DNA of 64,000 nt from Sebastes aleutianus (lineage: Eukaryota; Chordata; Actinopteri; Perciformes; Sebastidae). Both the position numbers and the translations under genes were made by a program. Positions 1 to 11,879 of the stretch are shown piece by piece. Numbering within the stretch: position 1 is the first letter of the stretch; the number at the start of each line of letters is the position of its first letter. The notes under the pieces were generated by a model that was not told the origin of the DNA, ran no database searches, and saw nothing but the letters and a program-made list of their open reading frames with translations. The DNA is taken from assembly GCA_916700875.1 (NCBI GenBank), contig CAKAKS010000060.1, positions 8,993,834 through 9,057,833 on the forward strand. Reading direction: 5' to 3'.

Positions 1-3000
1 TCGTGCCAACCTCGGCGACGGCGCCCACGCCCTGCGGCTCCCTGGCCAGCGGGTGGATATTGGGCAGTGGGTCCTGGTCAGCCTCAGTCGCCGTGACAAC
101 CTGTTTACCCTGCGGCTGGAGCAGGGCGGGGGCTCGCGGGAGGTCCAGGCCCGGCTGGGGAACCGCCGGGAGATCGTGGTTCACCCTGCCAGCGTGATGG
201 TCGGCAACAGCCCGAACGCTGGAGACAAGACCGACTTTCAGGGTGAGACCTGAATCTGATCTGGATCTGATCTGGATTCTACTGGTCACATGCGTTCATA
301 CTCTCTTAACATAAGATTTGGTCAAATTAGTGAATCATATCAAACATATTTATGGATTGTGAACCAAACCAAACTAAACTGGATGTTTCCTCCTGCAGGC
401 TGTCTGCGGGACGTTCGTTTTAACGCTCAGGTCCTGCCTCTGGACGGGCAGAGCCGTGACTTGGTGACGGTGCTGGAGAGACGGGGCGTCACCTCGGGGT
501 GCTCCAGCAACGCCTGCAGCAGCCAACCCTGCCGCAGCCCGCTGCGCTGCATCGACCTGTGGAGGAAACACCAGTGCAAGTAAGAAACACACACAACGGA
601 CCCTCCACTGGTTTACTCAGAGAGTATAGACGCAAAGAGACAACAGCCGCTGCCGCCATTTTGGACTGAAAAGGCTTATTAAATGTATAATATTTTATTG
701 CTCAACACAGGCCATTATGACAGTGGAATAGATATATTATTGTTTTACTTTTGTACGGCTCTTTGTAGGCGGACGTTTTACTGGCGTCCGGTAGTCGCTT
801 TCAGTCCAAAATGGCAGAATCGTAGCTCTGCTGCTGGACGCTGATGTTGCAATGGAACTATTGACTTTCACTTCTTATCAATATACGTTCTTTGGTTTAC
901 TTTAGACTTGATGTCATTAACCCGTCTCTCTCCCAGGTGCCCCGGCGGTCAGGTGACGGTGACCGATGACTCCGATCAGCAGCATTGCGTGCCTTCGCCA
1001 TGCGGACCATCTTCCTGCCGTAATGGCGGCACCTGCCAGGCGCTATCGCCTGACAGCTACCGGTGCCGGTGTCAGGAGGGGTTCAGGGGTCAGCGCTGTG
1101 AACTGGGGCAGGTCAAAGGTCACCGGCTGGCCGCCCTCAGCCCCAGCTCCATCCTGGCCATCAGCATGTGTCTGCTCGTCTTCTTCGGTAAGAGACAAGA
1201 GAGTTATTTATTAACCGTACTTGAAACAATAAACAGTCTTTAGGTAACAAACCAAACAGTGAGAGATTTAACTAAACACTCTTCTTTCTGACTCACAGGC
1301 AGCGATGCATTTTCTATTTCCCCTTTTTTTGGAGTAAATAGAAGAACTGGCTAGTTAGCAGTGATCATAAATAAAGAGCAACATGTACAGTAGGGGTGGG
1401 AAAAATAAATCGATTCACCTATGGTATCGCATTTATTTATTTTTTTACAATTTTGAAATAGACTTTGTAATGTCAGAATCGATATATTTGCTTAATTTGA
1501 GTCTATGTGGAGGTAGAATGAAGTTACCGCTTTTATTGTTGTAGTCTGAGTAATGTGACGTCATATCCATTCCGTATCCGTCAACCAAACAAACCGCAGC
1601 GAGCCAAAACGATAAAGTATAAAACGGCGGAGGGTCTGCGTGGCTATGACCTGCACCCTCACATGTTAAATCCAGCGTGGTAAACACTACACATCCAGTA
1701 AAGTATGGAAACACTTTGGCTTTCACACATTGCAGGAAAAGCAGAGCTAGACATCATGGCTAAAGCTGCATGCTAACTCTGTTATGGACAGGAAACGTTA
1801 TCGTATTGCTGTAACGTGCAGTCAAGCCGGCCGTTGCTCTCATCTCCGTGGTCAAGTGGGCCGACGCTACAACTGTAGAGCACCCAGATACTGACATTTA
1901 TGTTAAATGCATTCAGACGGCCCCGATGGAGCTGATCATGGATGTATAAAGAGAACGGAGCTGACGGGAGAGCTAGAGATCACCTTGGAGAAGTTAGAGG
2001 AAGTATACACGTGAGACTGTGACGGTTTTCAAAATAAGGTGTTAACAAAGGGAACTGTATATACAAAATACATATATGGAAATAAGATTAATTGGATTAT
2101 ATTCACCAGAAGTATAAAACATTACATGTCCCTTATAAATTAGAAAGAAAATACCACTAATTTGTGAGAGAAATGTCTTTATTCTTTGATTTGTGGGTTG
2201 CTGGAAACAAAAATAATTCCTAACAATGACTGATATATTTGACTTCAGGATATCTCTGACTACATACATGCTGAAAATCAAACATTTTTACTGTATTAAT
2301 TTAGATATTCTCCAAAGTAAAAGTCCCTAGAAGTGTATGATTCAACTTTTTCCCATGGTCTAGTGTTAAAAAAGTGAACACAAATCGCAATAAATCGCAA
2401 TACCACAAACAAAAATCACAATATATATCTAATCGGCACCCAAGTGTTGTGATAGTATCAAATCAGGAGATAGGTGAATCGTCCCAGCCCTACAGTACAG
2501 CAACTGAAACAGAAAATACAAAGAAAAGTAGATGAATGTCTATGAGCCAAACACCAGCACAGATCTGATAAAATACTCCACCACTGGGAGGAGATATGTG
2601 TGCTTTTATGAGATTTATGGGTTTCCAAATGTAAACAATTACTTTATTTTCAATTGACATTAAATATGAATACACATATTGATATTTTTTTTAACCTGGC
2701 CGACTGTATAAAACACTTTCAAAGATGTTCCCAAATGAAGAAAACCTTGAAGGATTATTAGTTTGTTAACATCAACTCTTAAATCCAGTTAAACTGAGAA
2801 TGATGAGTCTGTAACTGAATGTGATGTAAACTCAGCCGTCTCCTCTAAAGACCTTTTGTTCTAAACTTGTGTAACAGTGAGCTGAACACATCAATAGGTT
2901 TTCCATTAGCATCGATCGTGAACCTTCAGACCGCGTTACGTAAAGTTCACAAAACAATCGTGTCATTTTTATGACGTCAATACATCGGATGAATTAAAGC

Positions 3001-3633
3001 GATAGTTGGGATGTTTTCTCAGTGTGGTTGTATGAGGTAATTTATCCATAGTCAGTGTATTACCTACAGTAGATGGAGAAACAAAGTGCTCCAGATTGAT
3101 GCATTTAACTTTAAAATGTACAAAATCCGAGGATCTACCCAGCACAGTCTCACAAAATTTGAAACCCTGGTGAAGCCTGTTGTAATTTGTAGCAGAGCAG
3201 TGTCGCATTTTGTTAATAATTACTAAAACAAGCGCAATAAAAAGTGACTTTGTGACAATCATCACCTCGGTGAGATTGGGCAGCCACGGGTGAAAACATG
3301 AATCAGCGCCTGTGATTGAGGCTAAATGACTCCACAGAGCAGCTTTAATGAGCTGCTGCTACTAACGTACAGGAAGGAAATGAAATCTGTCCCGGTGGTG
3401 CAGAAACACATACACGCACAGATGCATAGTAATACCGTCCTGTGTGTGTGTGTGTGTGTTTGTGTGTGTGTGCAGCGGTGCTGGTGGCGGTGACGGTGTG
3501 GAACCAGAAAGGCAGCCGTAACAAGTTCAGGAAGCGAGGAGTTTACCACATCCCCGCTGAACACGAGAGCTGGGAGGACATCCGAGAAAACATCCTCAAC
3601 TACAACGAGGAGGGGGGGGGGGAGCAGGACCAG

Positions 3634-3675
<42 letters not shown>

Positions 3676-5130
3676 TGTACGATGTTCTCTTTTACGTAAC
3701 AGCTTTAACTTTTATAAAGAAGACAAAGACCCTTAACACTGTTAAAAGCTTGAAACTAGAACATTTTATTGATAAACAGACAATCAGGTTTATTGCTAAG
3801 CAGGTTTTCACATACAAGGAATTGGCCTTGGTGTTTGGTGCATATCAATAAACATATTCATATATAGAAATATAGAAAAATCTAAAAATATGTAAATGAA
3901 AAGAGCAGTAGAATATGTGAAATGTACAGAGGTAATAATCCAATAGACGTGCGTTAATGTGATGCATTGAGTCAGATTTGAATTCACAGGTTGCGATAAT
4001 GCGTGAAAGAAATAAAACGAAACAAGTTTTTATAACGAATTTGCGTCAACGTGTTATGTAAGGGATAATGTACAGCGAGCCGGTTATCGTTGTGAAAGAA
4101 ACCCAGACAGGGCGATGAAACCCTGAAAGGGATTCTTTCACAACAATGACCCCCTAGCTGTACATTATCCCGCTTATTACACGGCTACTTACTGAAGAAA
4201 TCAATAATTTGACAAAAACGGTCCGCCAGAGTCCGACATCAGAACTGCGCCCATAGCAACGGTCTGTTATACAGAAATAACAGACTGTAGAACACCGGGA
4301 TTGACCAATCAGAATCGAGTATTCAACACAGCCGTGTTATAACACTAAATATTTGTGTGTGTTAAAGGAAATTTTTTGTAGTATTGAAAACCAACTCTTT
4401 AGAGAAGACTGAGGAGGATTGAATACCAATATGTTTGTCCCTCCTTCCCTCCTTCCTTTCCTTCCAGAACGGCTATGACATCACAGAGTTGAAGCGTCCG
4501 CTGTGCTCCAGTCTGTCCCAGTCGTCGTCCTGCACCACCGCCCCGCTCATCAAATCCTCGCCCGGCTCCCAGGAGGAAGTTCACCCGTCCGGCTCCTCCT
4601 GCAGCTCTGGCGCTCCCTACCTCAGCATCCCACATCACCACCATCACCCCCATCACTATCAGCACGCCACCGCCAACAGCTACACCAGCGACGCCGCCTA
4701 CGCCAACTTCACCACTCACAGGGACATGGAGACGAGCAACGGTTATGCGGACGCCCCGTCGGGGTCGCGCTCTCACGTGGACTTTAAAAGCTACGTGGCG
4801 AAAATCATCTGGGAGGCGGACAACGACAGCGAGGCGCTGCCGCCGGACGCCTACCACGTCTGGTGTGTAGAAGGTTCGGGGTCGTCGGTAGGAAGCCTCA
4901 GCTCGCTGGGGTCGGCCGCGTCACGTAGAAACATTGTCATCGCCCCCGGCGACGAAGAGGAGGAAGAAGATGAAGGAGGGTTTGTTAACGACAGGCTGTC
5001 GCGGTGGGGCCCCAAGTTCCAGTCGCTAAGCGAGATGTACGACCGGCCCCAGCTGGCCCTCACGTACAGGGAGGCTGTGGCCTACATACAGAGGAGCCAC
5101 AGCCACAACCCGCTGCCTCAGCACCACTAG
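1..5130 (+). CDS. Type III classical cadherin, C-terminal part (5' end outside the window)
   Basis: Five coding exons: <1-242, 399-579, 937-1187, 3476-3633 and 4468-5130 (TAG at 5128-5130); every junction is GT-AG and keeps one frame. In order the protein shows the end of a laminin G domain (first exon, ending TDFQG/CLRDVRF), a cysteine-rich EGF-like module (CSSNACSSQPC), a clear EGF (CRNGGTC...CRCQEGFRGQRCEL), a membrane segment (SILAISMCLLVFFAVLVAVTVW) and a cytoplasmic tail. The tail has the p120-catenin juxtamembrane core (NEEGGGEQDQNGYD) and a beta-catenin-binding end (EGSGSSVGSLSSLGS, then RWGPKFQSLSEMYD), which are hallmarks of classical cadherins. LamG plus EGF ahead of such a tail is the type III layout (fly N-cadherin, chick Hz-cadherin), not type I/II, and Fat cadherins lack this tail. 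The predicted role is calcium-dependent adhesion at the plasma membrane, anchored through catenins. A His-rich stretch (HHHHHPHHYQH) and an acidic run lie in the tail. The family call is firm; the exact orthologue is not. Confidence 0.88.
622..868. repeat. Small foldback element, copy 1 (GCCATTTTGGACTGAAA ends), in a cadherin intron
   Basis: Inverted ends GCCATTTTGGACTGAAA (655-671) and its exact reverse complement (799-815) bound an AT-rich core. A second copy with the same core (TACGGC near the middle, AGCTCTGCTGCTGG at the end) is at 8792-9075. No coding capacity; a MITE-like non-autonomous element inside the intron between 579 and 937. Confidence 0.7.
1391..2492. mobile_element. hAT-like non-autonomous element, 1.1 kb, in a cadherin intron
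   Basis: The left end TAGGGGTGGGA followed by ATCGATTCACCTA pairs with the right end TAGGTGAATCGTCCCAGCCCTA in inverted orientation. The 8 bases outside each end (ATGTACAG and CAGTACAG) agree at 6 of 8 positions, which fits an 8-bp hAT target duplication. No transposase frame is visible. An internally deleted relative lies at 31585-31976 in a tp53inp1 intron. Confidence 0.65.
3634..3674 (+). repeat. (CA)n microsatellite touching a cadherin splice donor
   Basis: A run of about 20 CA units begins directly at the donor (CAG|GTACACACAC). The acceptor of the same exon uses a (TG)n tract at 3441-3472. Confidence 0.85.
4050..4350. repeat. Foldback DNA element in the last cadherin intron
   Basis: GGGATAATGTACAGC (4062-4076) and GCTGTACATTATCCC (4157-4171) are exact reverse complements, and the inner parts (TCGTTGTGAAAGAA / TTCTTTCACAACAATGA) continue the pairing. 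The hairpin is followed by about 180 bp that appear to belong to the same element. No coding capacity. Confidence 0.6.
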
Positions 5131-5218
5131 GGGGCACTACACTACCCCCACCCACACACGGTTCATACAGACTGGGAGGGACGGCGGGCTGCGTTCACGT
5201 CCAATCTGAAACAAACCA

Positions 5219-5224
5219 AATAAA
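5219..5224 (+). promoter_or_regulatory. Poly(A) signal of the cadherin gene
   Basis: AATAAA lies 89 bases after the cadherin stop codon and just before the first AT-rich foldback element. It is the nearest canonical signal, so the 3'UTR would be very short. Confidence 0.5.
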
Positions 5225-5241
5225 AACAGGATGAGTTGTAC

Positions 5242-5955
5242 TGATAATTACGGAAGCCCTGAAAGGGCCAAAAATAAATGACTCAATAAATAAATAAATA
5301 TGTCAGCCATATGTAGCCATTAATTAATTGATGAAATGTGACTTAAAATAATATTTTTGTTTTAATTTGCTTCTTTATATACTTATCTTTGTATTAATTC
5401 CCTTATTTATTTACTCTTCTGTTTTCATTTTATTAATTTTTAAATTTATTTATATTTGCATTTATTTTTTATTTATTTTATATTTGTTTTTGAATGTTGT
5501 ATTTATTTCTGCATTTGTGCATTTATTTATTCATTTATTTCTGCATGAGTTTCCCTCTGCATTTCACCCCTTATTTATTTCCCCAAACTTATTTATTTCT
5601 ATATTCTTTTCTTTTTACATTTCTTCATGTATTTCTGCCTCATTATGCAAATGAGGGGGTTGTCACTCAACATGTGTCATCATGGGGTCAATGCAAAGGG
5701 AAAATCGTGCAGAAATAAATAAATGCATACATTTAAAAATAAATAAATATTTTTTTTAATGCAAAATTAAATAAATAAATTAAATAAATACAAAAATGAA
5801 TACATTAATTAAAAAAAATAAATAAATAAATAAATAAAAGGGAAAATTAAACAGAAGAGTAAATAAATAAGCAAATTAATACAAAGATAAATAAATAAAG
5901 AAGCGAATTAAAACAGAAATATCAATTTATGTTACATTTCATTAATTATTAAACT
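5242..5955. mobile_element. AT-rich foldback element, copy A
   Basis: Nearly the whole element is one long imperfect palindrome. Left-half blocks such as TTTGTATTAATTC and CTCTTCTGTTT recur as reverse complements in the right half. The centre holds CATTATGCAAATGAGGGGG. The canonical terminal TATGGAGGACGGAACCTGCC of copies B-F is degenerate here (GGAAGCCCTGAAAGGGCC). ORFs across it are only translations of (ATTT)n. Confidence 0.7.
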
Positions 5956-6329
5956 GTCAGGATCAGGACAGATATTTTCAGGACAGATATTTTCTCATCT
6001 TTTGGTTTATTAAATCTCAGATTAAAGTTCATGTTAGGGAGTTTAAAGAAGTGAGATAAACACAGTGCATTCATTGTAAATGAAGGAGGCACAGAGAAGT
6101 AATAAAGGGTTAAAAAAACAAACGAGATAGAAATAAATGTTTGAATTACAAATGTAAATGTGTCCACATTTCTGAAATATTGAGAAAGAATACAATTCTT
6201 TAACTGCCTGACAGATTTTCATCTGAAAGAAACTCTAATTTTGTTGTCAACGGTTCAATAAAGTTAAGTCAAAAAAGTCCTAATCAGCCACAAAAAAACA
6301 CCTGTGTGGGTGAACACTGGGCCTTGAAA

Positions 6330-6470
6330 TCTGATTGGCTGCACCAGACAAACCTCAAATATCTCCATCCTGATTGGCTGCTGGCCCTGACTATAGGCGG
6401 GAGCAACCTCTCAACCTGTAACCTGTGTTCAGTGAGCCATGAGGAGCCAACAGGAGCAGAGACACTGTGA
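6330..6470 (+). promoter_or_regulatory. Promoter-like block with two inverted CCAAT boxes and a short ATG exon
   Basis: Two copies of CTGATTGGCTG (ATTGG at 6334-6338 and 6373-6377), a CTATAGGCGG stretch near 6391, then ATGAGGAGCCAACAGGAGCA (from 6439) running into CACT|GTGAGTT, a good splice donor at 6467. It could be the start of an unrecognised gene or a decayed promoter; no following exon could be identified. Confidence 0.25.
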
Positions 6471-6720
6471 GTTAAACAAACATTTTAAAGCTTCTGTCTT
6501 TAAATTTAACTCAAAATACTCTGAAGGCACAAGTTTGGTTTGTAGAAACATTTATTCTTAGTGATCAAACAGAAACAAACTGGTTCACACTCAAAGTAAA
6601 GAGTTTCTAAACACTTTAAAGTTCTCATTTCTGGTGTTTTCATTAGTCCGAATACTTTTCACACATACTGGATGTGAACCAGTTTGCTTCTTTTTTGCTG
6701 GTGTAAACGCACTAGAAAAC

Positions 6721-7420
6721 TTATGGAGGACGGAACCTGCCAAAATCAAACATATATACATAAATGATTCAATAAATTAATAAATGTCAATAAATGTAGC
6801 AAAACTAATATTAAAAATAAATGTAGCTATTAATTAATTGATCAAATGTGACATAAATGGATATTTCTGTTTTAATTTGCTTATTTATTTATCTTTAATT
6901 TTCTTATTTATTTACTCATTTACGTCATTAAATTTATACATTTTTATTTATTTTTGCATTTATTTTTTACTCATTTTATATTTATTTTTAAATGTATGTA
7001 TTTATGCATTTATTTATTTCTACACGATTTTCCCTTTGCATTGACCCCATGATGACACACGTTGAGTGACAGCCCCCTCATTCGTATAATGAGGCAGAAA
7101 TGTATAACGAAAATAATATAGAAATAAATAAGCCTGGGGAAAAGCATGCAGAAATAAATTCATAAATAAATACATATATTTAAAAATAAATGCAAAAATA
7201 TTAATAAAGAAATACATAAATTAATATAAGGGAAAATTGAACTGAAGAGTAAGTAAATAAGGGGATTAATACAAAGATAAATAAATAAAGAAGCAAATTA
7301 AAACAGAAATATCAATTTGTCACATTTTATAAATTAATTCATGACTATATTTATTTTTAATATTATTTTTGCCGCATTCAATGACATTTATTTTTTATTT
7401 TGGCCATAAAAACTCCCTCG
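6721..7420. mobile_element. AT-rich foldback element, copy B
   Basis: It begins TATGGAGGACGGAACCTGCC (from 6722) and carries the same long inverted halves as the other copies. The octamer-like centre is mutated (ATTCGTATAATGAG), and the right terminal repeat has decayed (ATTTTGGCCATAAAAACTCC). Confidence 0.7.
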
Positions 7421-7819
7421 GTGGCTATAGCAGTATGTATTTGTTGTGTCTTTTTAGAGCTACTTTTAGCTTTTATTTTTATCTTATATTAATCTGTCAA
7501 GTATTTTCTCAATTAATTGCCTAGTTAGTGTGAAATGCAGATGACAACAAGCCAGGGTCAAGTCTTAAAATCCTCACAATCAAGAAGCATTTTTGCTTGA
7601 AAAATTACTTGAAAACACAAAATATCTTCCTAATATATTGACGAATCATTTGAGCTCTTTCTGCTAGGAGTTGCCAAAGTCGAAAAATGTTAAAATCCTG
7701 TATACAGGGACACAGATTGTCTCCCTGTTTGTCAAATTCGAAACCTCAAAACAAGAAACAATCATCCCGTCTCACCTGTGGCATTAAAAAAAACAGCTTT
7801 CAGTAAATGTGGCGTGAAC

Positions 7820-7930
7820 GCAGCAGTCGTGTAGAGCGATGGCAGCAGTCGTGTAGAGCGATGGCAGCAGTCGTGTAGAGCGATGGCAGCAGTCGTGTAG
7901 AGCGATGGCAGCAGTCGTGTAGAGCGATGG
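7820..7930. repeat. 22-bp minisatellite, five copies
   Basis: Five head-to-tail copies of a 22-bp unit (GCAGCAGTCGTGTAGAGCGA plus TG) with no visible differences between units. Short ORFs reading TTAAIALHDCCHRS on the minus strand are products of the array. Confidence 0.9.
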
Positions 7931-8791
7931 CGGCAGTGAAGCGGTGACACTTTCAGGGCTGCAGGTTCATTATGTGATCCAGATGTTTCTTTATGTAGCT
8001 GCAGGACAAAGAAGTTGGAGGTCTGAGTTCAGACACAAAGCACAGACAGAAGTTGTTATGGGTTCATGTACCAGCTTTACAGGATCATCTTTATTCATGT
8101 TTATTTCATTTGGTGGTCGCTGGCTTTTGTTCTTGAACATGTGAAGTGTTTTCTGGAGGAATATTTCCATCAATCTGTCAGACATGTTGTGGTTGACTGT
8201 GAGAATGATTCTGGTTCATTTGTTAACAACATCCAGGCCTTGATGTGAGTCTCTCACAGAGAACTCAACGTTCTTCTTTAAGGGCATTTTAATCTTTTTA
8301 TCTCCGCTGCGACAGTTTGAACTTTGACCCCTCCACACAGCCCACACCTGACGAACAAAAACTCACAAAGAAAGTTCCCCGAATGACAAACTTCTCTTAA
8401 AAAGACGTCCCGTCGCTGCTGTCGGCATTAACCTCCAACAAACACAATAACCAGCTTTTATTTTCTACCTTCCTGTTGCACTAGTTGATGATTCAGTCCT
8501 CAAACTGGACCAATGAATCCAGTAACAAATAAAGAAATCAAAGCCTTGTGAGCTCAGCAGGTGAAACACTTTTTAACCCGTCAGTGTTTCAACATGTAAA
8601 ATAAGATTTGATAGTTTTCAGATGAAATTATTTTTATACTCCCTTGTATAAAAACCTCCCAGAAGCTCCCGTCCACCTGCAGTTGGTTGTGCGTCGTGTT
8701 AACGTGCTGGGTGGCGTCACGTTGAGTGTTTTTGTTATTTTACTAGTTGGTCAGCTGGGTGCGGGTAGTGGTGAAGCCACTGTGGCTCAGG

Positions 8792-9075
8792 CAAAGAGTG
8801 TAGAAGCAAAGAGACGAAACTCCGCTGCTGCCGCCATTTTGGTACTGAAAACGCTTCTTACATTTATAATATTTTATTGTTCAACACGGGCCATTTCGGT
8901 AGAATATGACAATAGAATAGAAATAATTTTGTTTTACTTTTGTACGGCACTATTTAGGTGGACGTTTCACTGGCGTTCACTTGTCGTTTTCAGTCCAAAA
9001 TGGCGGAAGCGTAGCTCTGCTGCTGGGCGCTGATGTTTCACTTTTTTGCAATATACTGTACATTCTTTGGTTTAG
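8792..9075. repeat. Small foldback element, copy 2
   Basis: Same element as at 622-868, in the same orientation. CCGCCATTTTGG at about 8830 pairs with TTTCAGTCCAAAATGGCGG ending near 9006. The flanks outside the inverted ends (GCAAAGAGAC before, GTAGCTCTGCTGCTGG after) are also shared, so the mobile unit is larger than the hairpin. Confidence 0.7.
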
Positions 9076-9240
9076 GGTCTGTTTGGCTGCAGCTAAATTA
9101 ACAGATTTGGACGTTAATGTGAGCTGCAAGTGAGTTCAGACCAGCGATGGCCATCAGATTTATTAATGAGGAAGCACAAAACAATCTCAAGTTTTAATCA
9201 TCTGCAAGTCAAGATGTGAGAGAACAAAATCCTGATTTTA

Positions 9241-9826
9241 TTAACCCTCTGAGACCCACAATAGACCTGTTTTGTTTTAGTCTTTTTTAGGGGGATACAG
9301 GGGGTCTTTAGGGGGAGATAGCAGGTCAACAGTAGATGTCACATAGAAGTGGTGTGCATCATCTGAAAGCTGGGAACCTGAAGATTAATTTGAGATGCTG
9401 CTCAGCACTGTGTGGCAAGTTGTTTTAGCCATTAATAAGAAATAAACATGAATTCATTATTCAAATAAATTGTAAAAGTGTATAAGGGTTTAGAACATGA
9501 TGATAGAAGTATATGATTGTCATCCTCATGCTCTATTATGTCTCATAAGTTGTTGCAGCAATTTTTGGGTTGATACCATTTGTTACACAGATTTGGTGCT
9601 AAATTTAACCATTTTTTACCACTCGAATTGATAAAATGATCAATAATCCCTCCAGAATACCACATTAAGACACCAAGACCCTGAGGAACACCATAGAAAA
9701 AGCCATGCTGTGATTTGAAAAGGGCCATGACAGTTTTTCCTCAGCCAAATGTAGCCTAACTTTGGAGCGTTATTTAACCTCCTTCCCGCTGTACCGCCTG
9801 CAATTCCACAGGTCTCAGGGGGTTAA
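9241..9826. mobile_element. piggyBac-type non-autonomous element with TTAA target sites
   Basis: TTAA at 9241-9244 is followed by CCCTCTGAGACC, and GGTCTCAGGGGG is followed by TTAA at 9823-9826. The ends are inverted repeats starting CCC, and the TTAA duplication is the signature of piggyBac transposition. The 580-bp interior has no transposase frame, so movement would have depended on an enzyme supplied elsewhere. Confidence 0.7.
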
Positions 9827-10974
9827 TGTTTTTATTCTTTGTATTATTATTCTGAATCTGCAAAGTAACTAAAGTTATCAAATAAATGCCTGTTAAAGTA
9901 AAAACTCCAACATTTCTCTCTGAGATTTCGTGCAGTAGAAGTATAAAGTAGCAGAAAATGTAAAGTACAAGTACCTGTAGATTGCACTTAAGTAGCTTCA
10001 GACATGAATAGTGTGTTGCTCTCAGAGCTCAACTCGCAGATTGATTTCCACTTAAATCACTTTTGTGTTCACTTCGTCGTCTTTTCATTACTCAGCTTCC
10101 CATAATGCAGTTGTTGTTCTGCATTAAAGCGTCCAGTTTGATTTAGTTTAGAGAAGCTCTCCCTGACGGTGAGATGAGGACCAAAAAGTTGTGTTTAGAC
10201 CTCCCACCTGGGCGCCACACACCGCTCTCCAAACAACCAAATTAAAGAAAGAAAGCAGCAGTTTGTTGGGTGTCCACAGACGTTAACCAGCATCGTGTCT
10301 GACGGTTGTTTCCCAGCCTACCTCTCGGCCACGTATGTTGTCACCGCCTGATGAATGTAGTTTTATACGTAGTGAGTCTGAGCAGGCAGAGAGTACAATC
10401 ACAGAGTTTATTACAAACTCAAATCCACTTTGAATTGCACTTCAGGTCTCAAGTGTTTCCCAGAATACATTCAGGAATTAAAAGAATATTTGCCGCTGAG
10501 GTCCTGGGATCGTAGCGCCGGTTTGTCACAACGTCGTCAGTTTTTATTTCTCTTCTGGTTCCTGAATAAAAACAAACAAGTGAGCCCTCAAAGAATTGTA
10601 CTCAGAGCTCAAAGCTATGCATCCAAATGGAAAAACACAGGTGTCTTTTTCTAAACTCATGTGAAGCTCCAGATGTTGTGACACATCTGTTGATGTTTGT
10701 GTAGATCCAGTGTGTGTGTGTGTATGTGTGTTGATCTGTATGATATGATGTACATATGGACGTTTTATAGCAACCTAAACATGGAATATTCCTTTTGTAT
10801 ATGACTTTTAATAAAAATGGCTTTTCCCCAAAACGTTGATTTGTTGGTGCTTTTAGCTCCGTTCAGGTTTCTGATTTAGACGAAGAGAAGAAATAAATAA
10901 ATAATTATACTACTACTAATAATAATGATAATAATAATAGGAATAAAGAAAACCCACACTGAAGAAACTGCAGA

Positions 10975-11300
10975 AGTACAGTGATGGAGGAAGTATTCAG
11001 ATCCTTTACTGCAGTAAAAGTACTAATACCACACTGTAAAAAATATTCCATTACAGTACAAGTACTAATACAACACTGTAAAAATACTGTTACAGTAAAA
11101 ATACTAATACCACACTGTAAAAATATTCTGTTAGAGTAAAAGTACTAATACCACACTGAAAAAAATATTCCATTACAGTAAAAGTACTAATACAACACTG
11201 TAAAAATACTGTTACAGTAAAAGTACTAATACCACACTCTAAAAATATTCTGTTAGAGTAAAAGTACTAATACAACACTGTAAAAATTCTCCAAACCTGC
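10975..11300. repeat. Tandem array within a common fish repeat (AAAAGTACTAATACCACACTG)
   Basis: About five imperfect copies of a ~60-bp unit containing AAAGTACTAATACCACACTG and TAAAAATATTCTGTTACAGT. It starts with GGAGGAAGTATTCAGATCC, also seen at 46205 and 48220 without tandem expansion. Confidence 0.8.
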
Positions 11301-11879
11301 TTTGTGAACATGCCAAAAAAACTGAAAGTAACAGAGTATTAATTATTAAAAGTATTAGTGAGTATTAAGATGTTTTCAGTAAATAGTATACAGATGGTTT
11401 GTATTACTGGATTAGGACCATTGACTGAGGTTTATATTCCCTCATGAAGCAACGCTGCCACCATGTGGTGAACTCTGATATGACACAGGACCGGATGGTT
11501 TTCTGCTTCACTCACTGACAGAAACATTTTATTACTTTTACTTAGGTAACATTTTGAATGCAGGACTTTTACTTTTACTCCAGTAAAAGATCAGAGTTTT
11601 TCTTCCACTGATGATAAAAAGACACTTTGTGGAGGTTAAAGCCAGAAATGTAAAGTTGTGTAATTTAGCTGTTAGCTCCTGCAGCTACAGTTCAGTATGT
11701 CCTCATGTCCTCTGTGTGTGTTTCTTGTCCTGCCTGCTGGTTCAATATCAGGTCCTGCAGCAGGATGATAATTCATGAGAGTCCCTCCCACTGCTCTCAG
11801 ACCCAGACTGTGACCTCTGACCCCCAAACCCTGAACCTCCTCCAGCAGGTAGGGACAGCATATAAACTCAGGTACATGT

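Noticed and set aside
4399..4857. 152-codon minus-strand ORF
   Set aside because: It is antisense to the last cadherin exon, whose plus-strand frame has clear catenin-binding motifs.
7944..8248. ORFs at 7944-8144 and 8066-8248 as a small gene
   Set aside because: No family resemblance, no splice or poly(A) context, and they overlap each other in different frames.
11705..11850. Possible exon (reads ...TVTSDPQTLNLLQQ before a GTAGGG donor)
   Set aside because: A single isolated candidate without acceptor or partner exons; frame openness alone is not enough.
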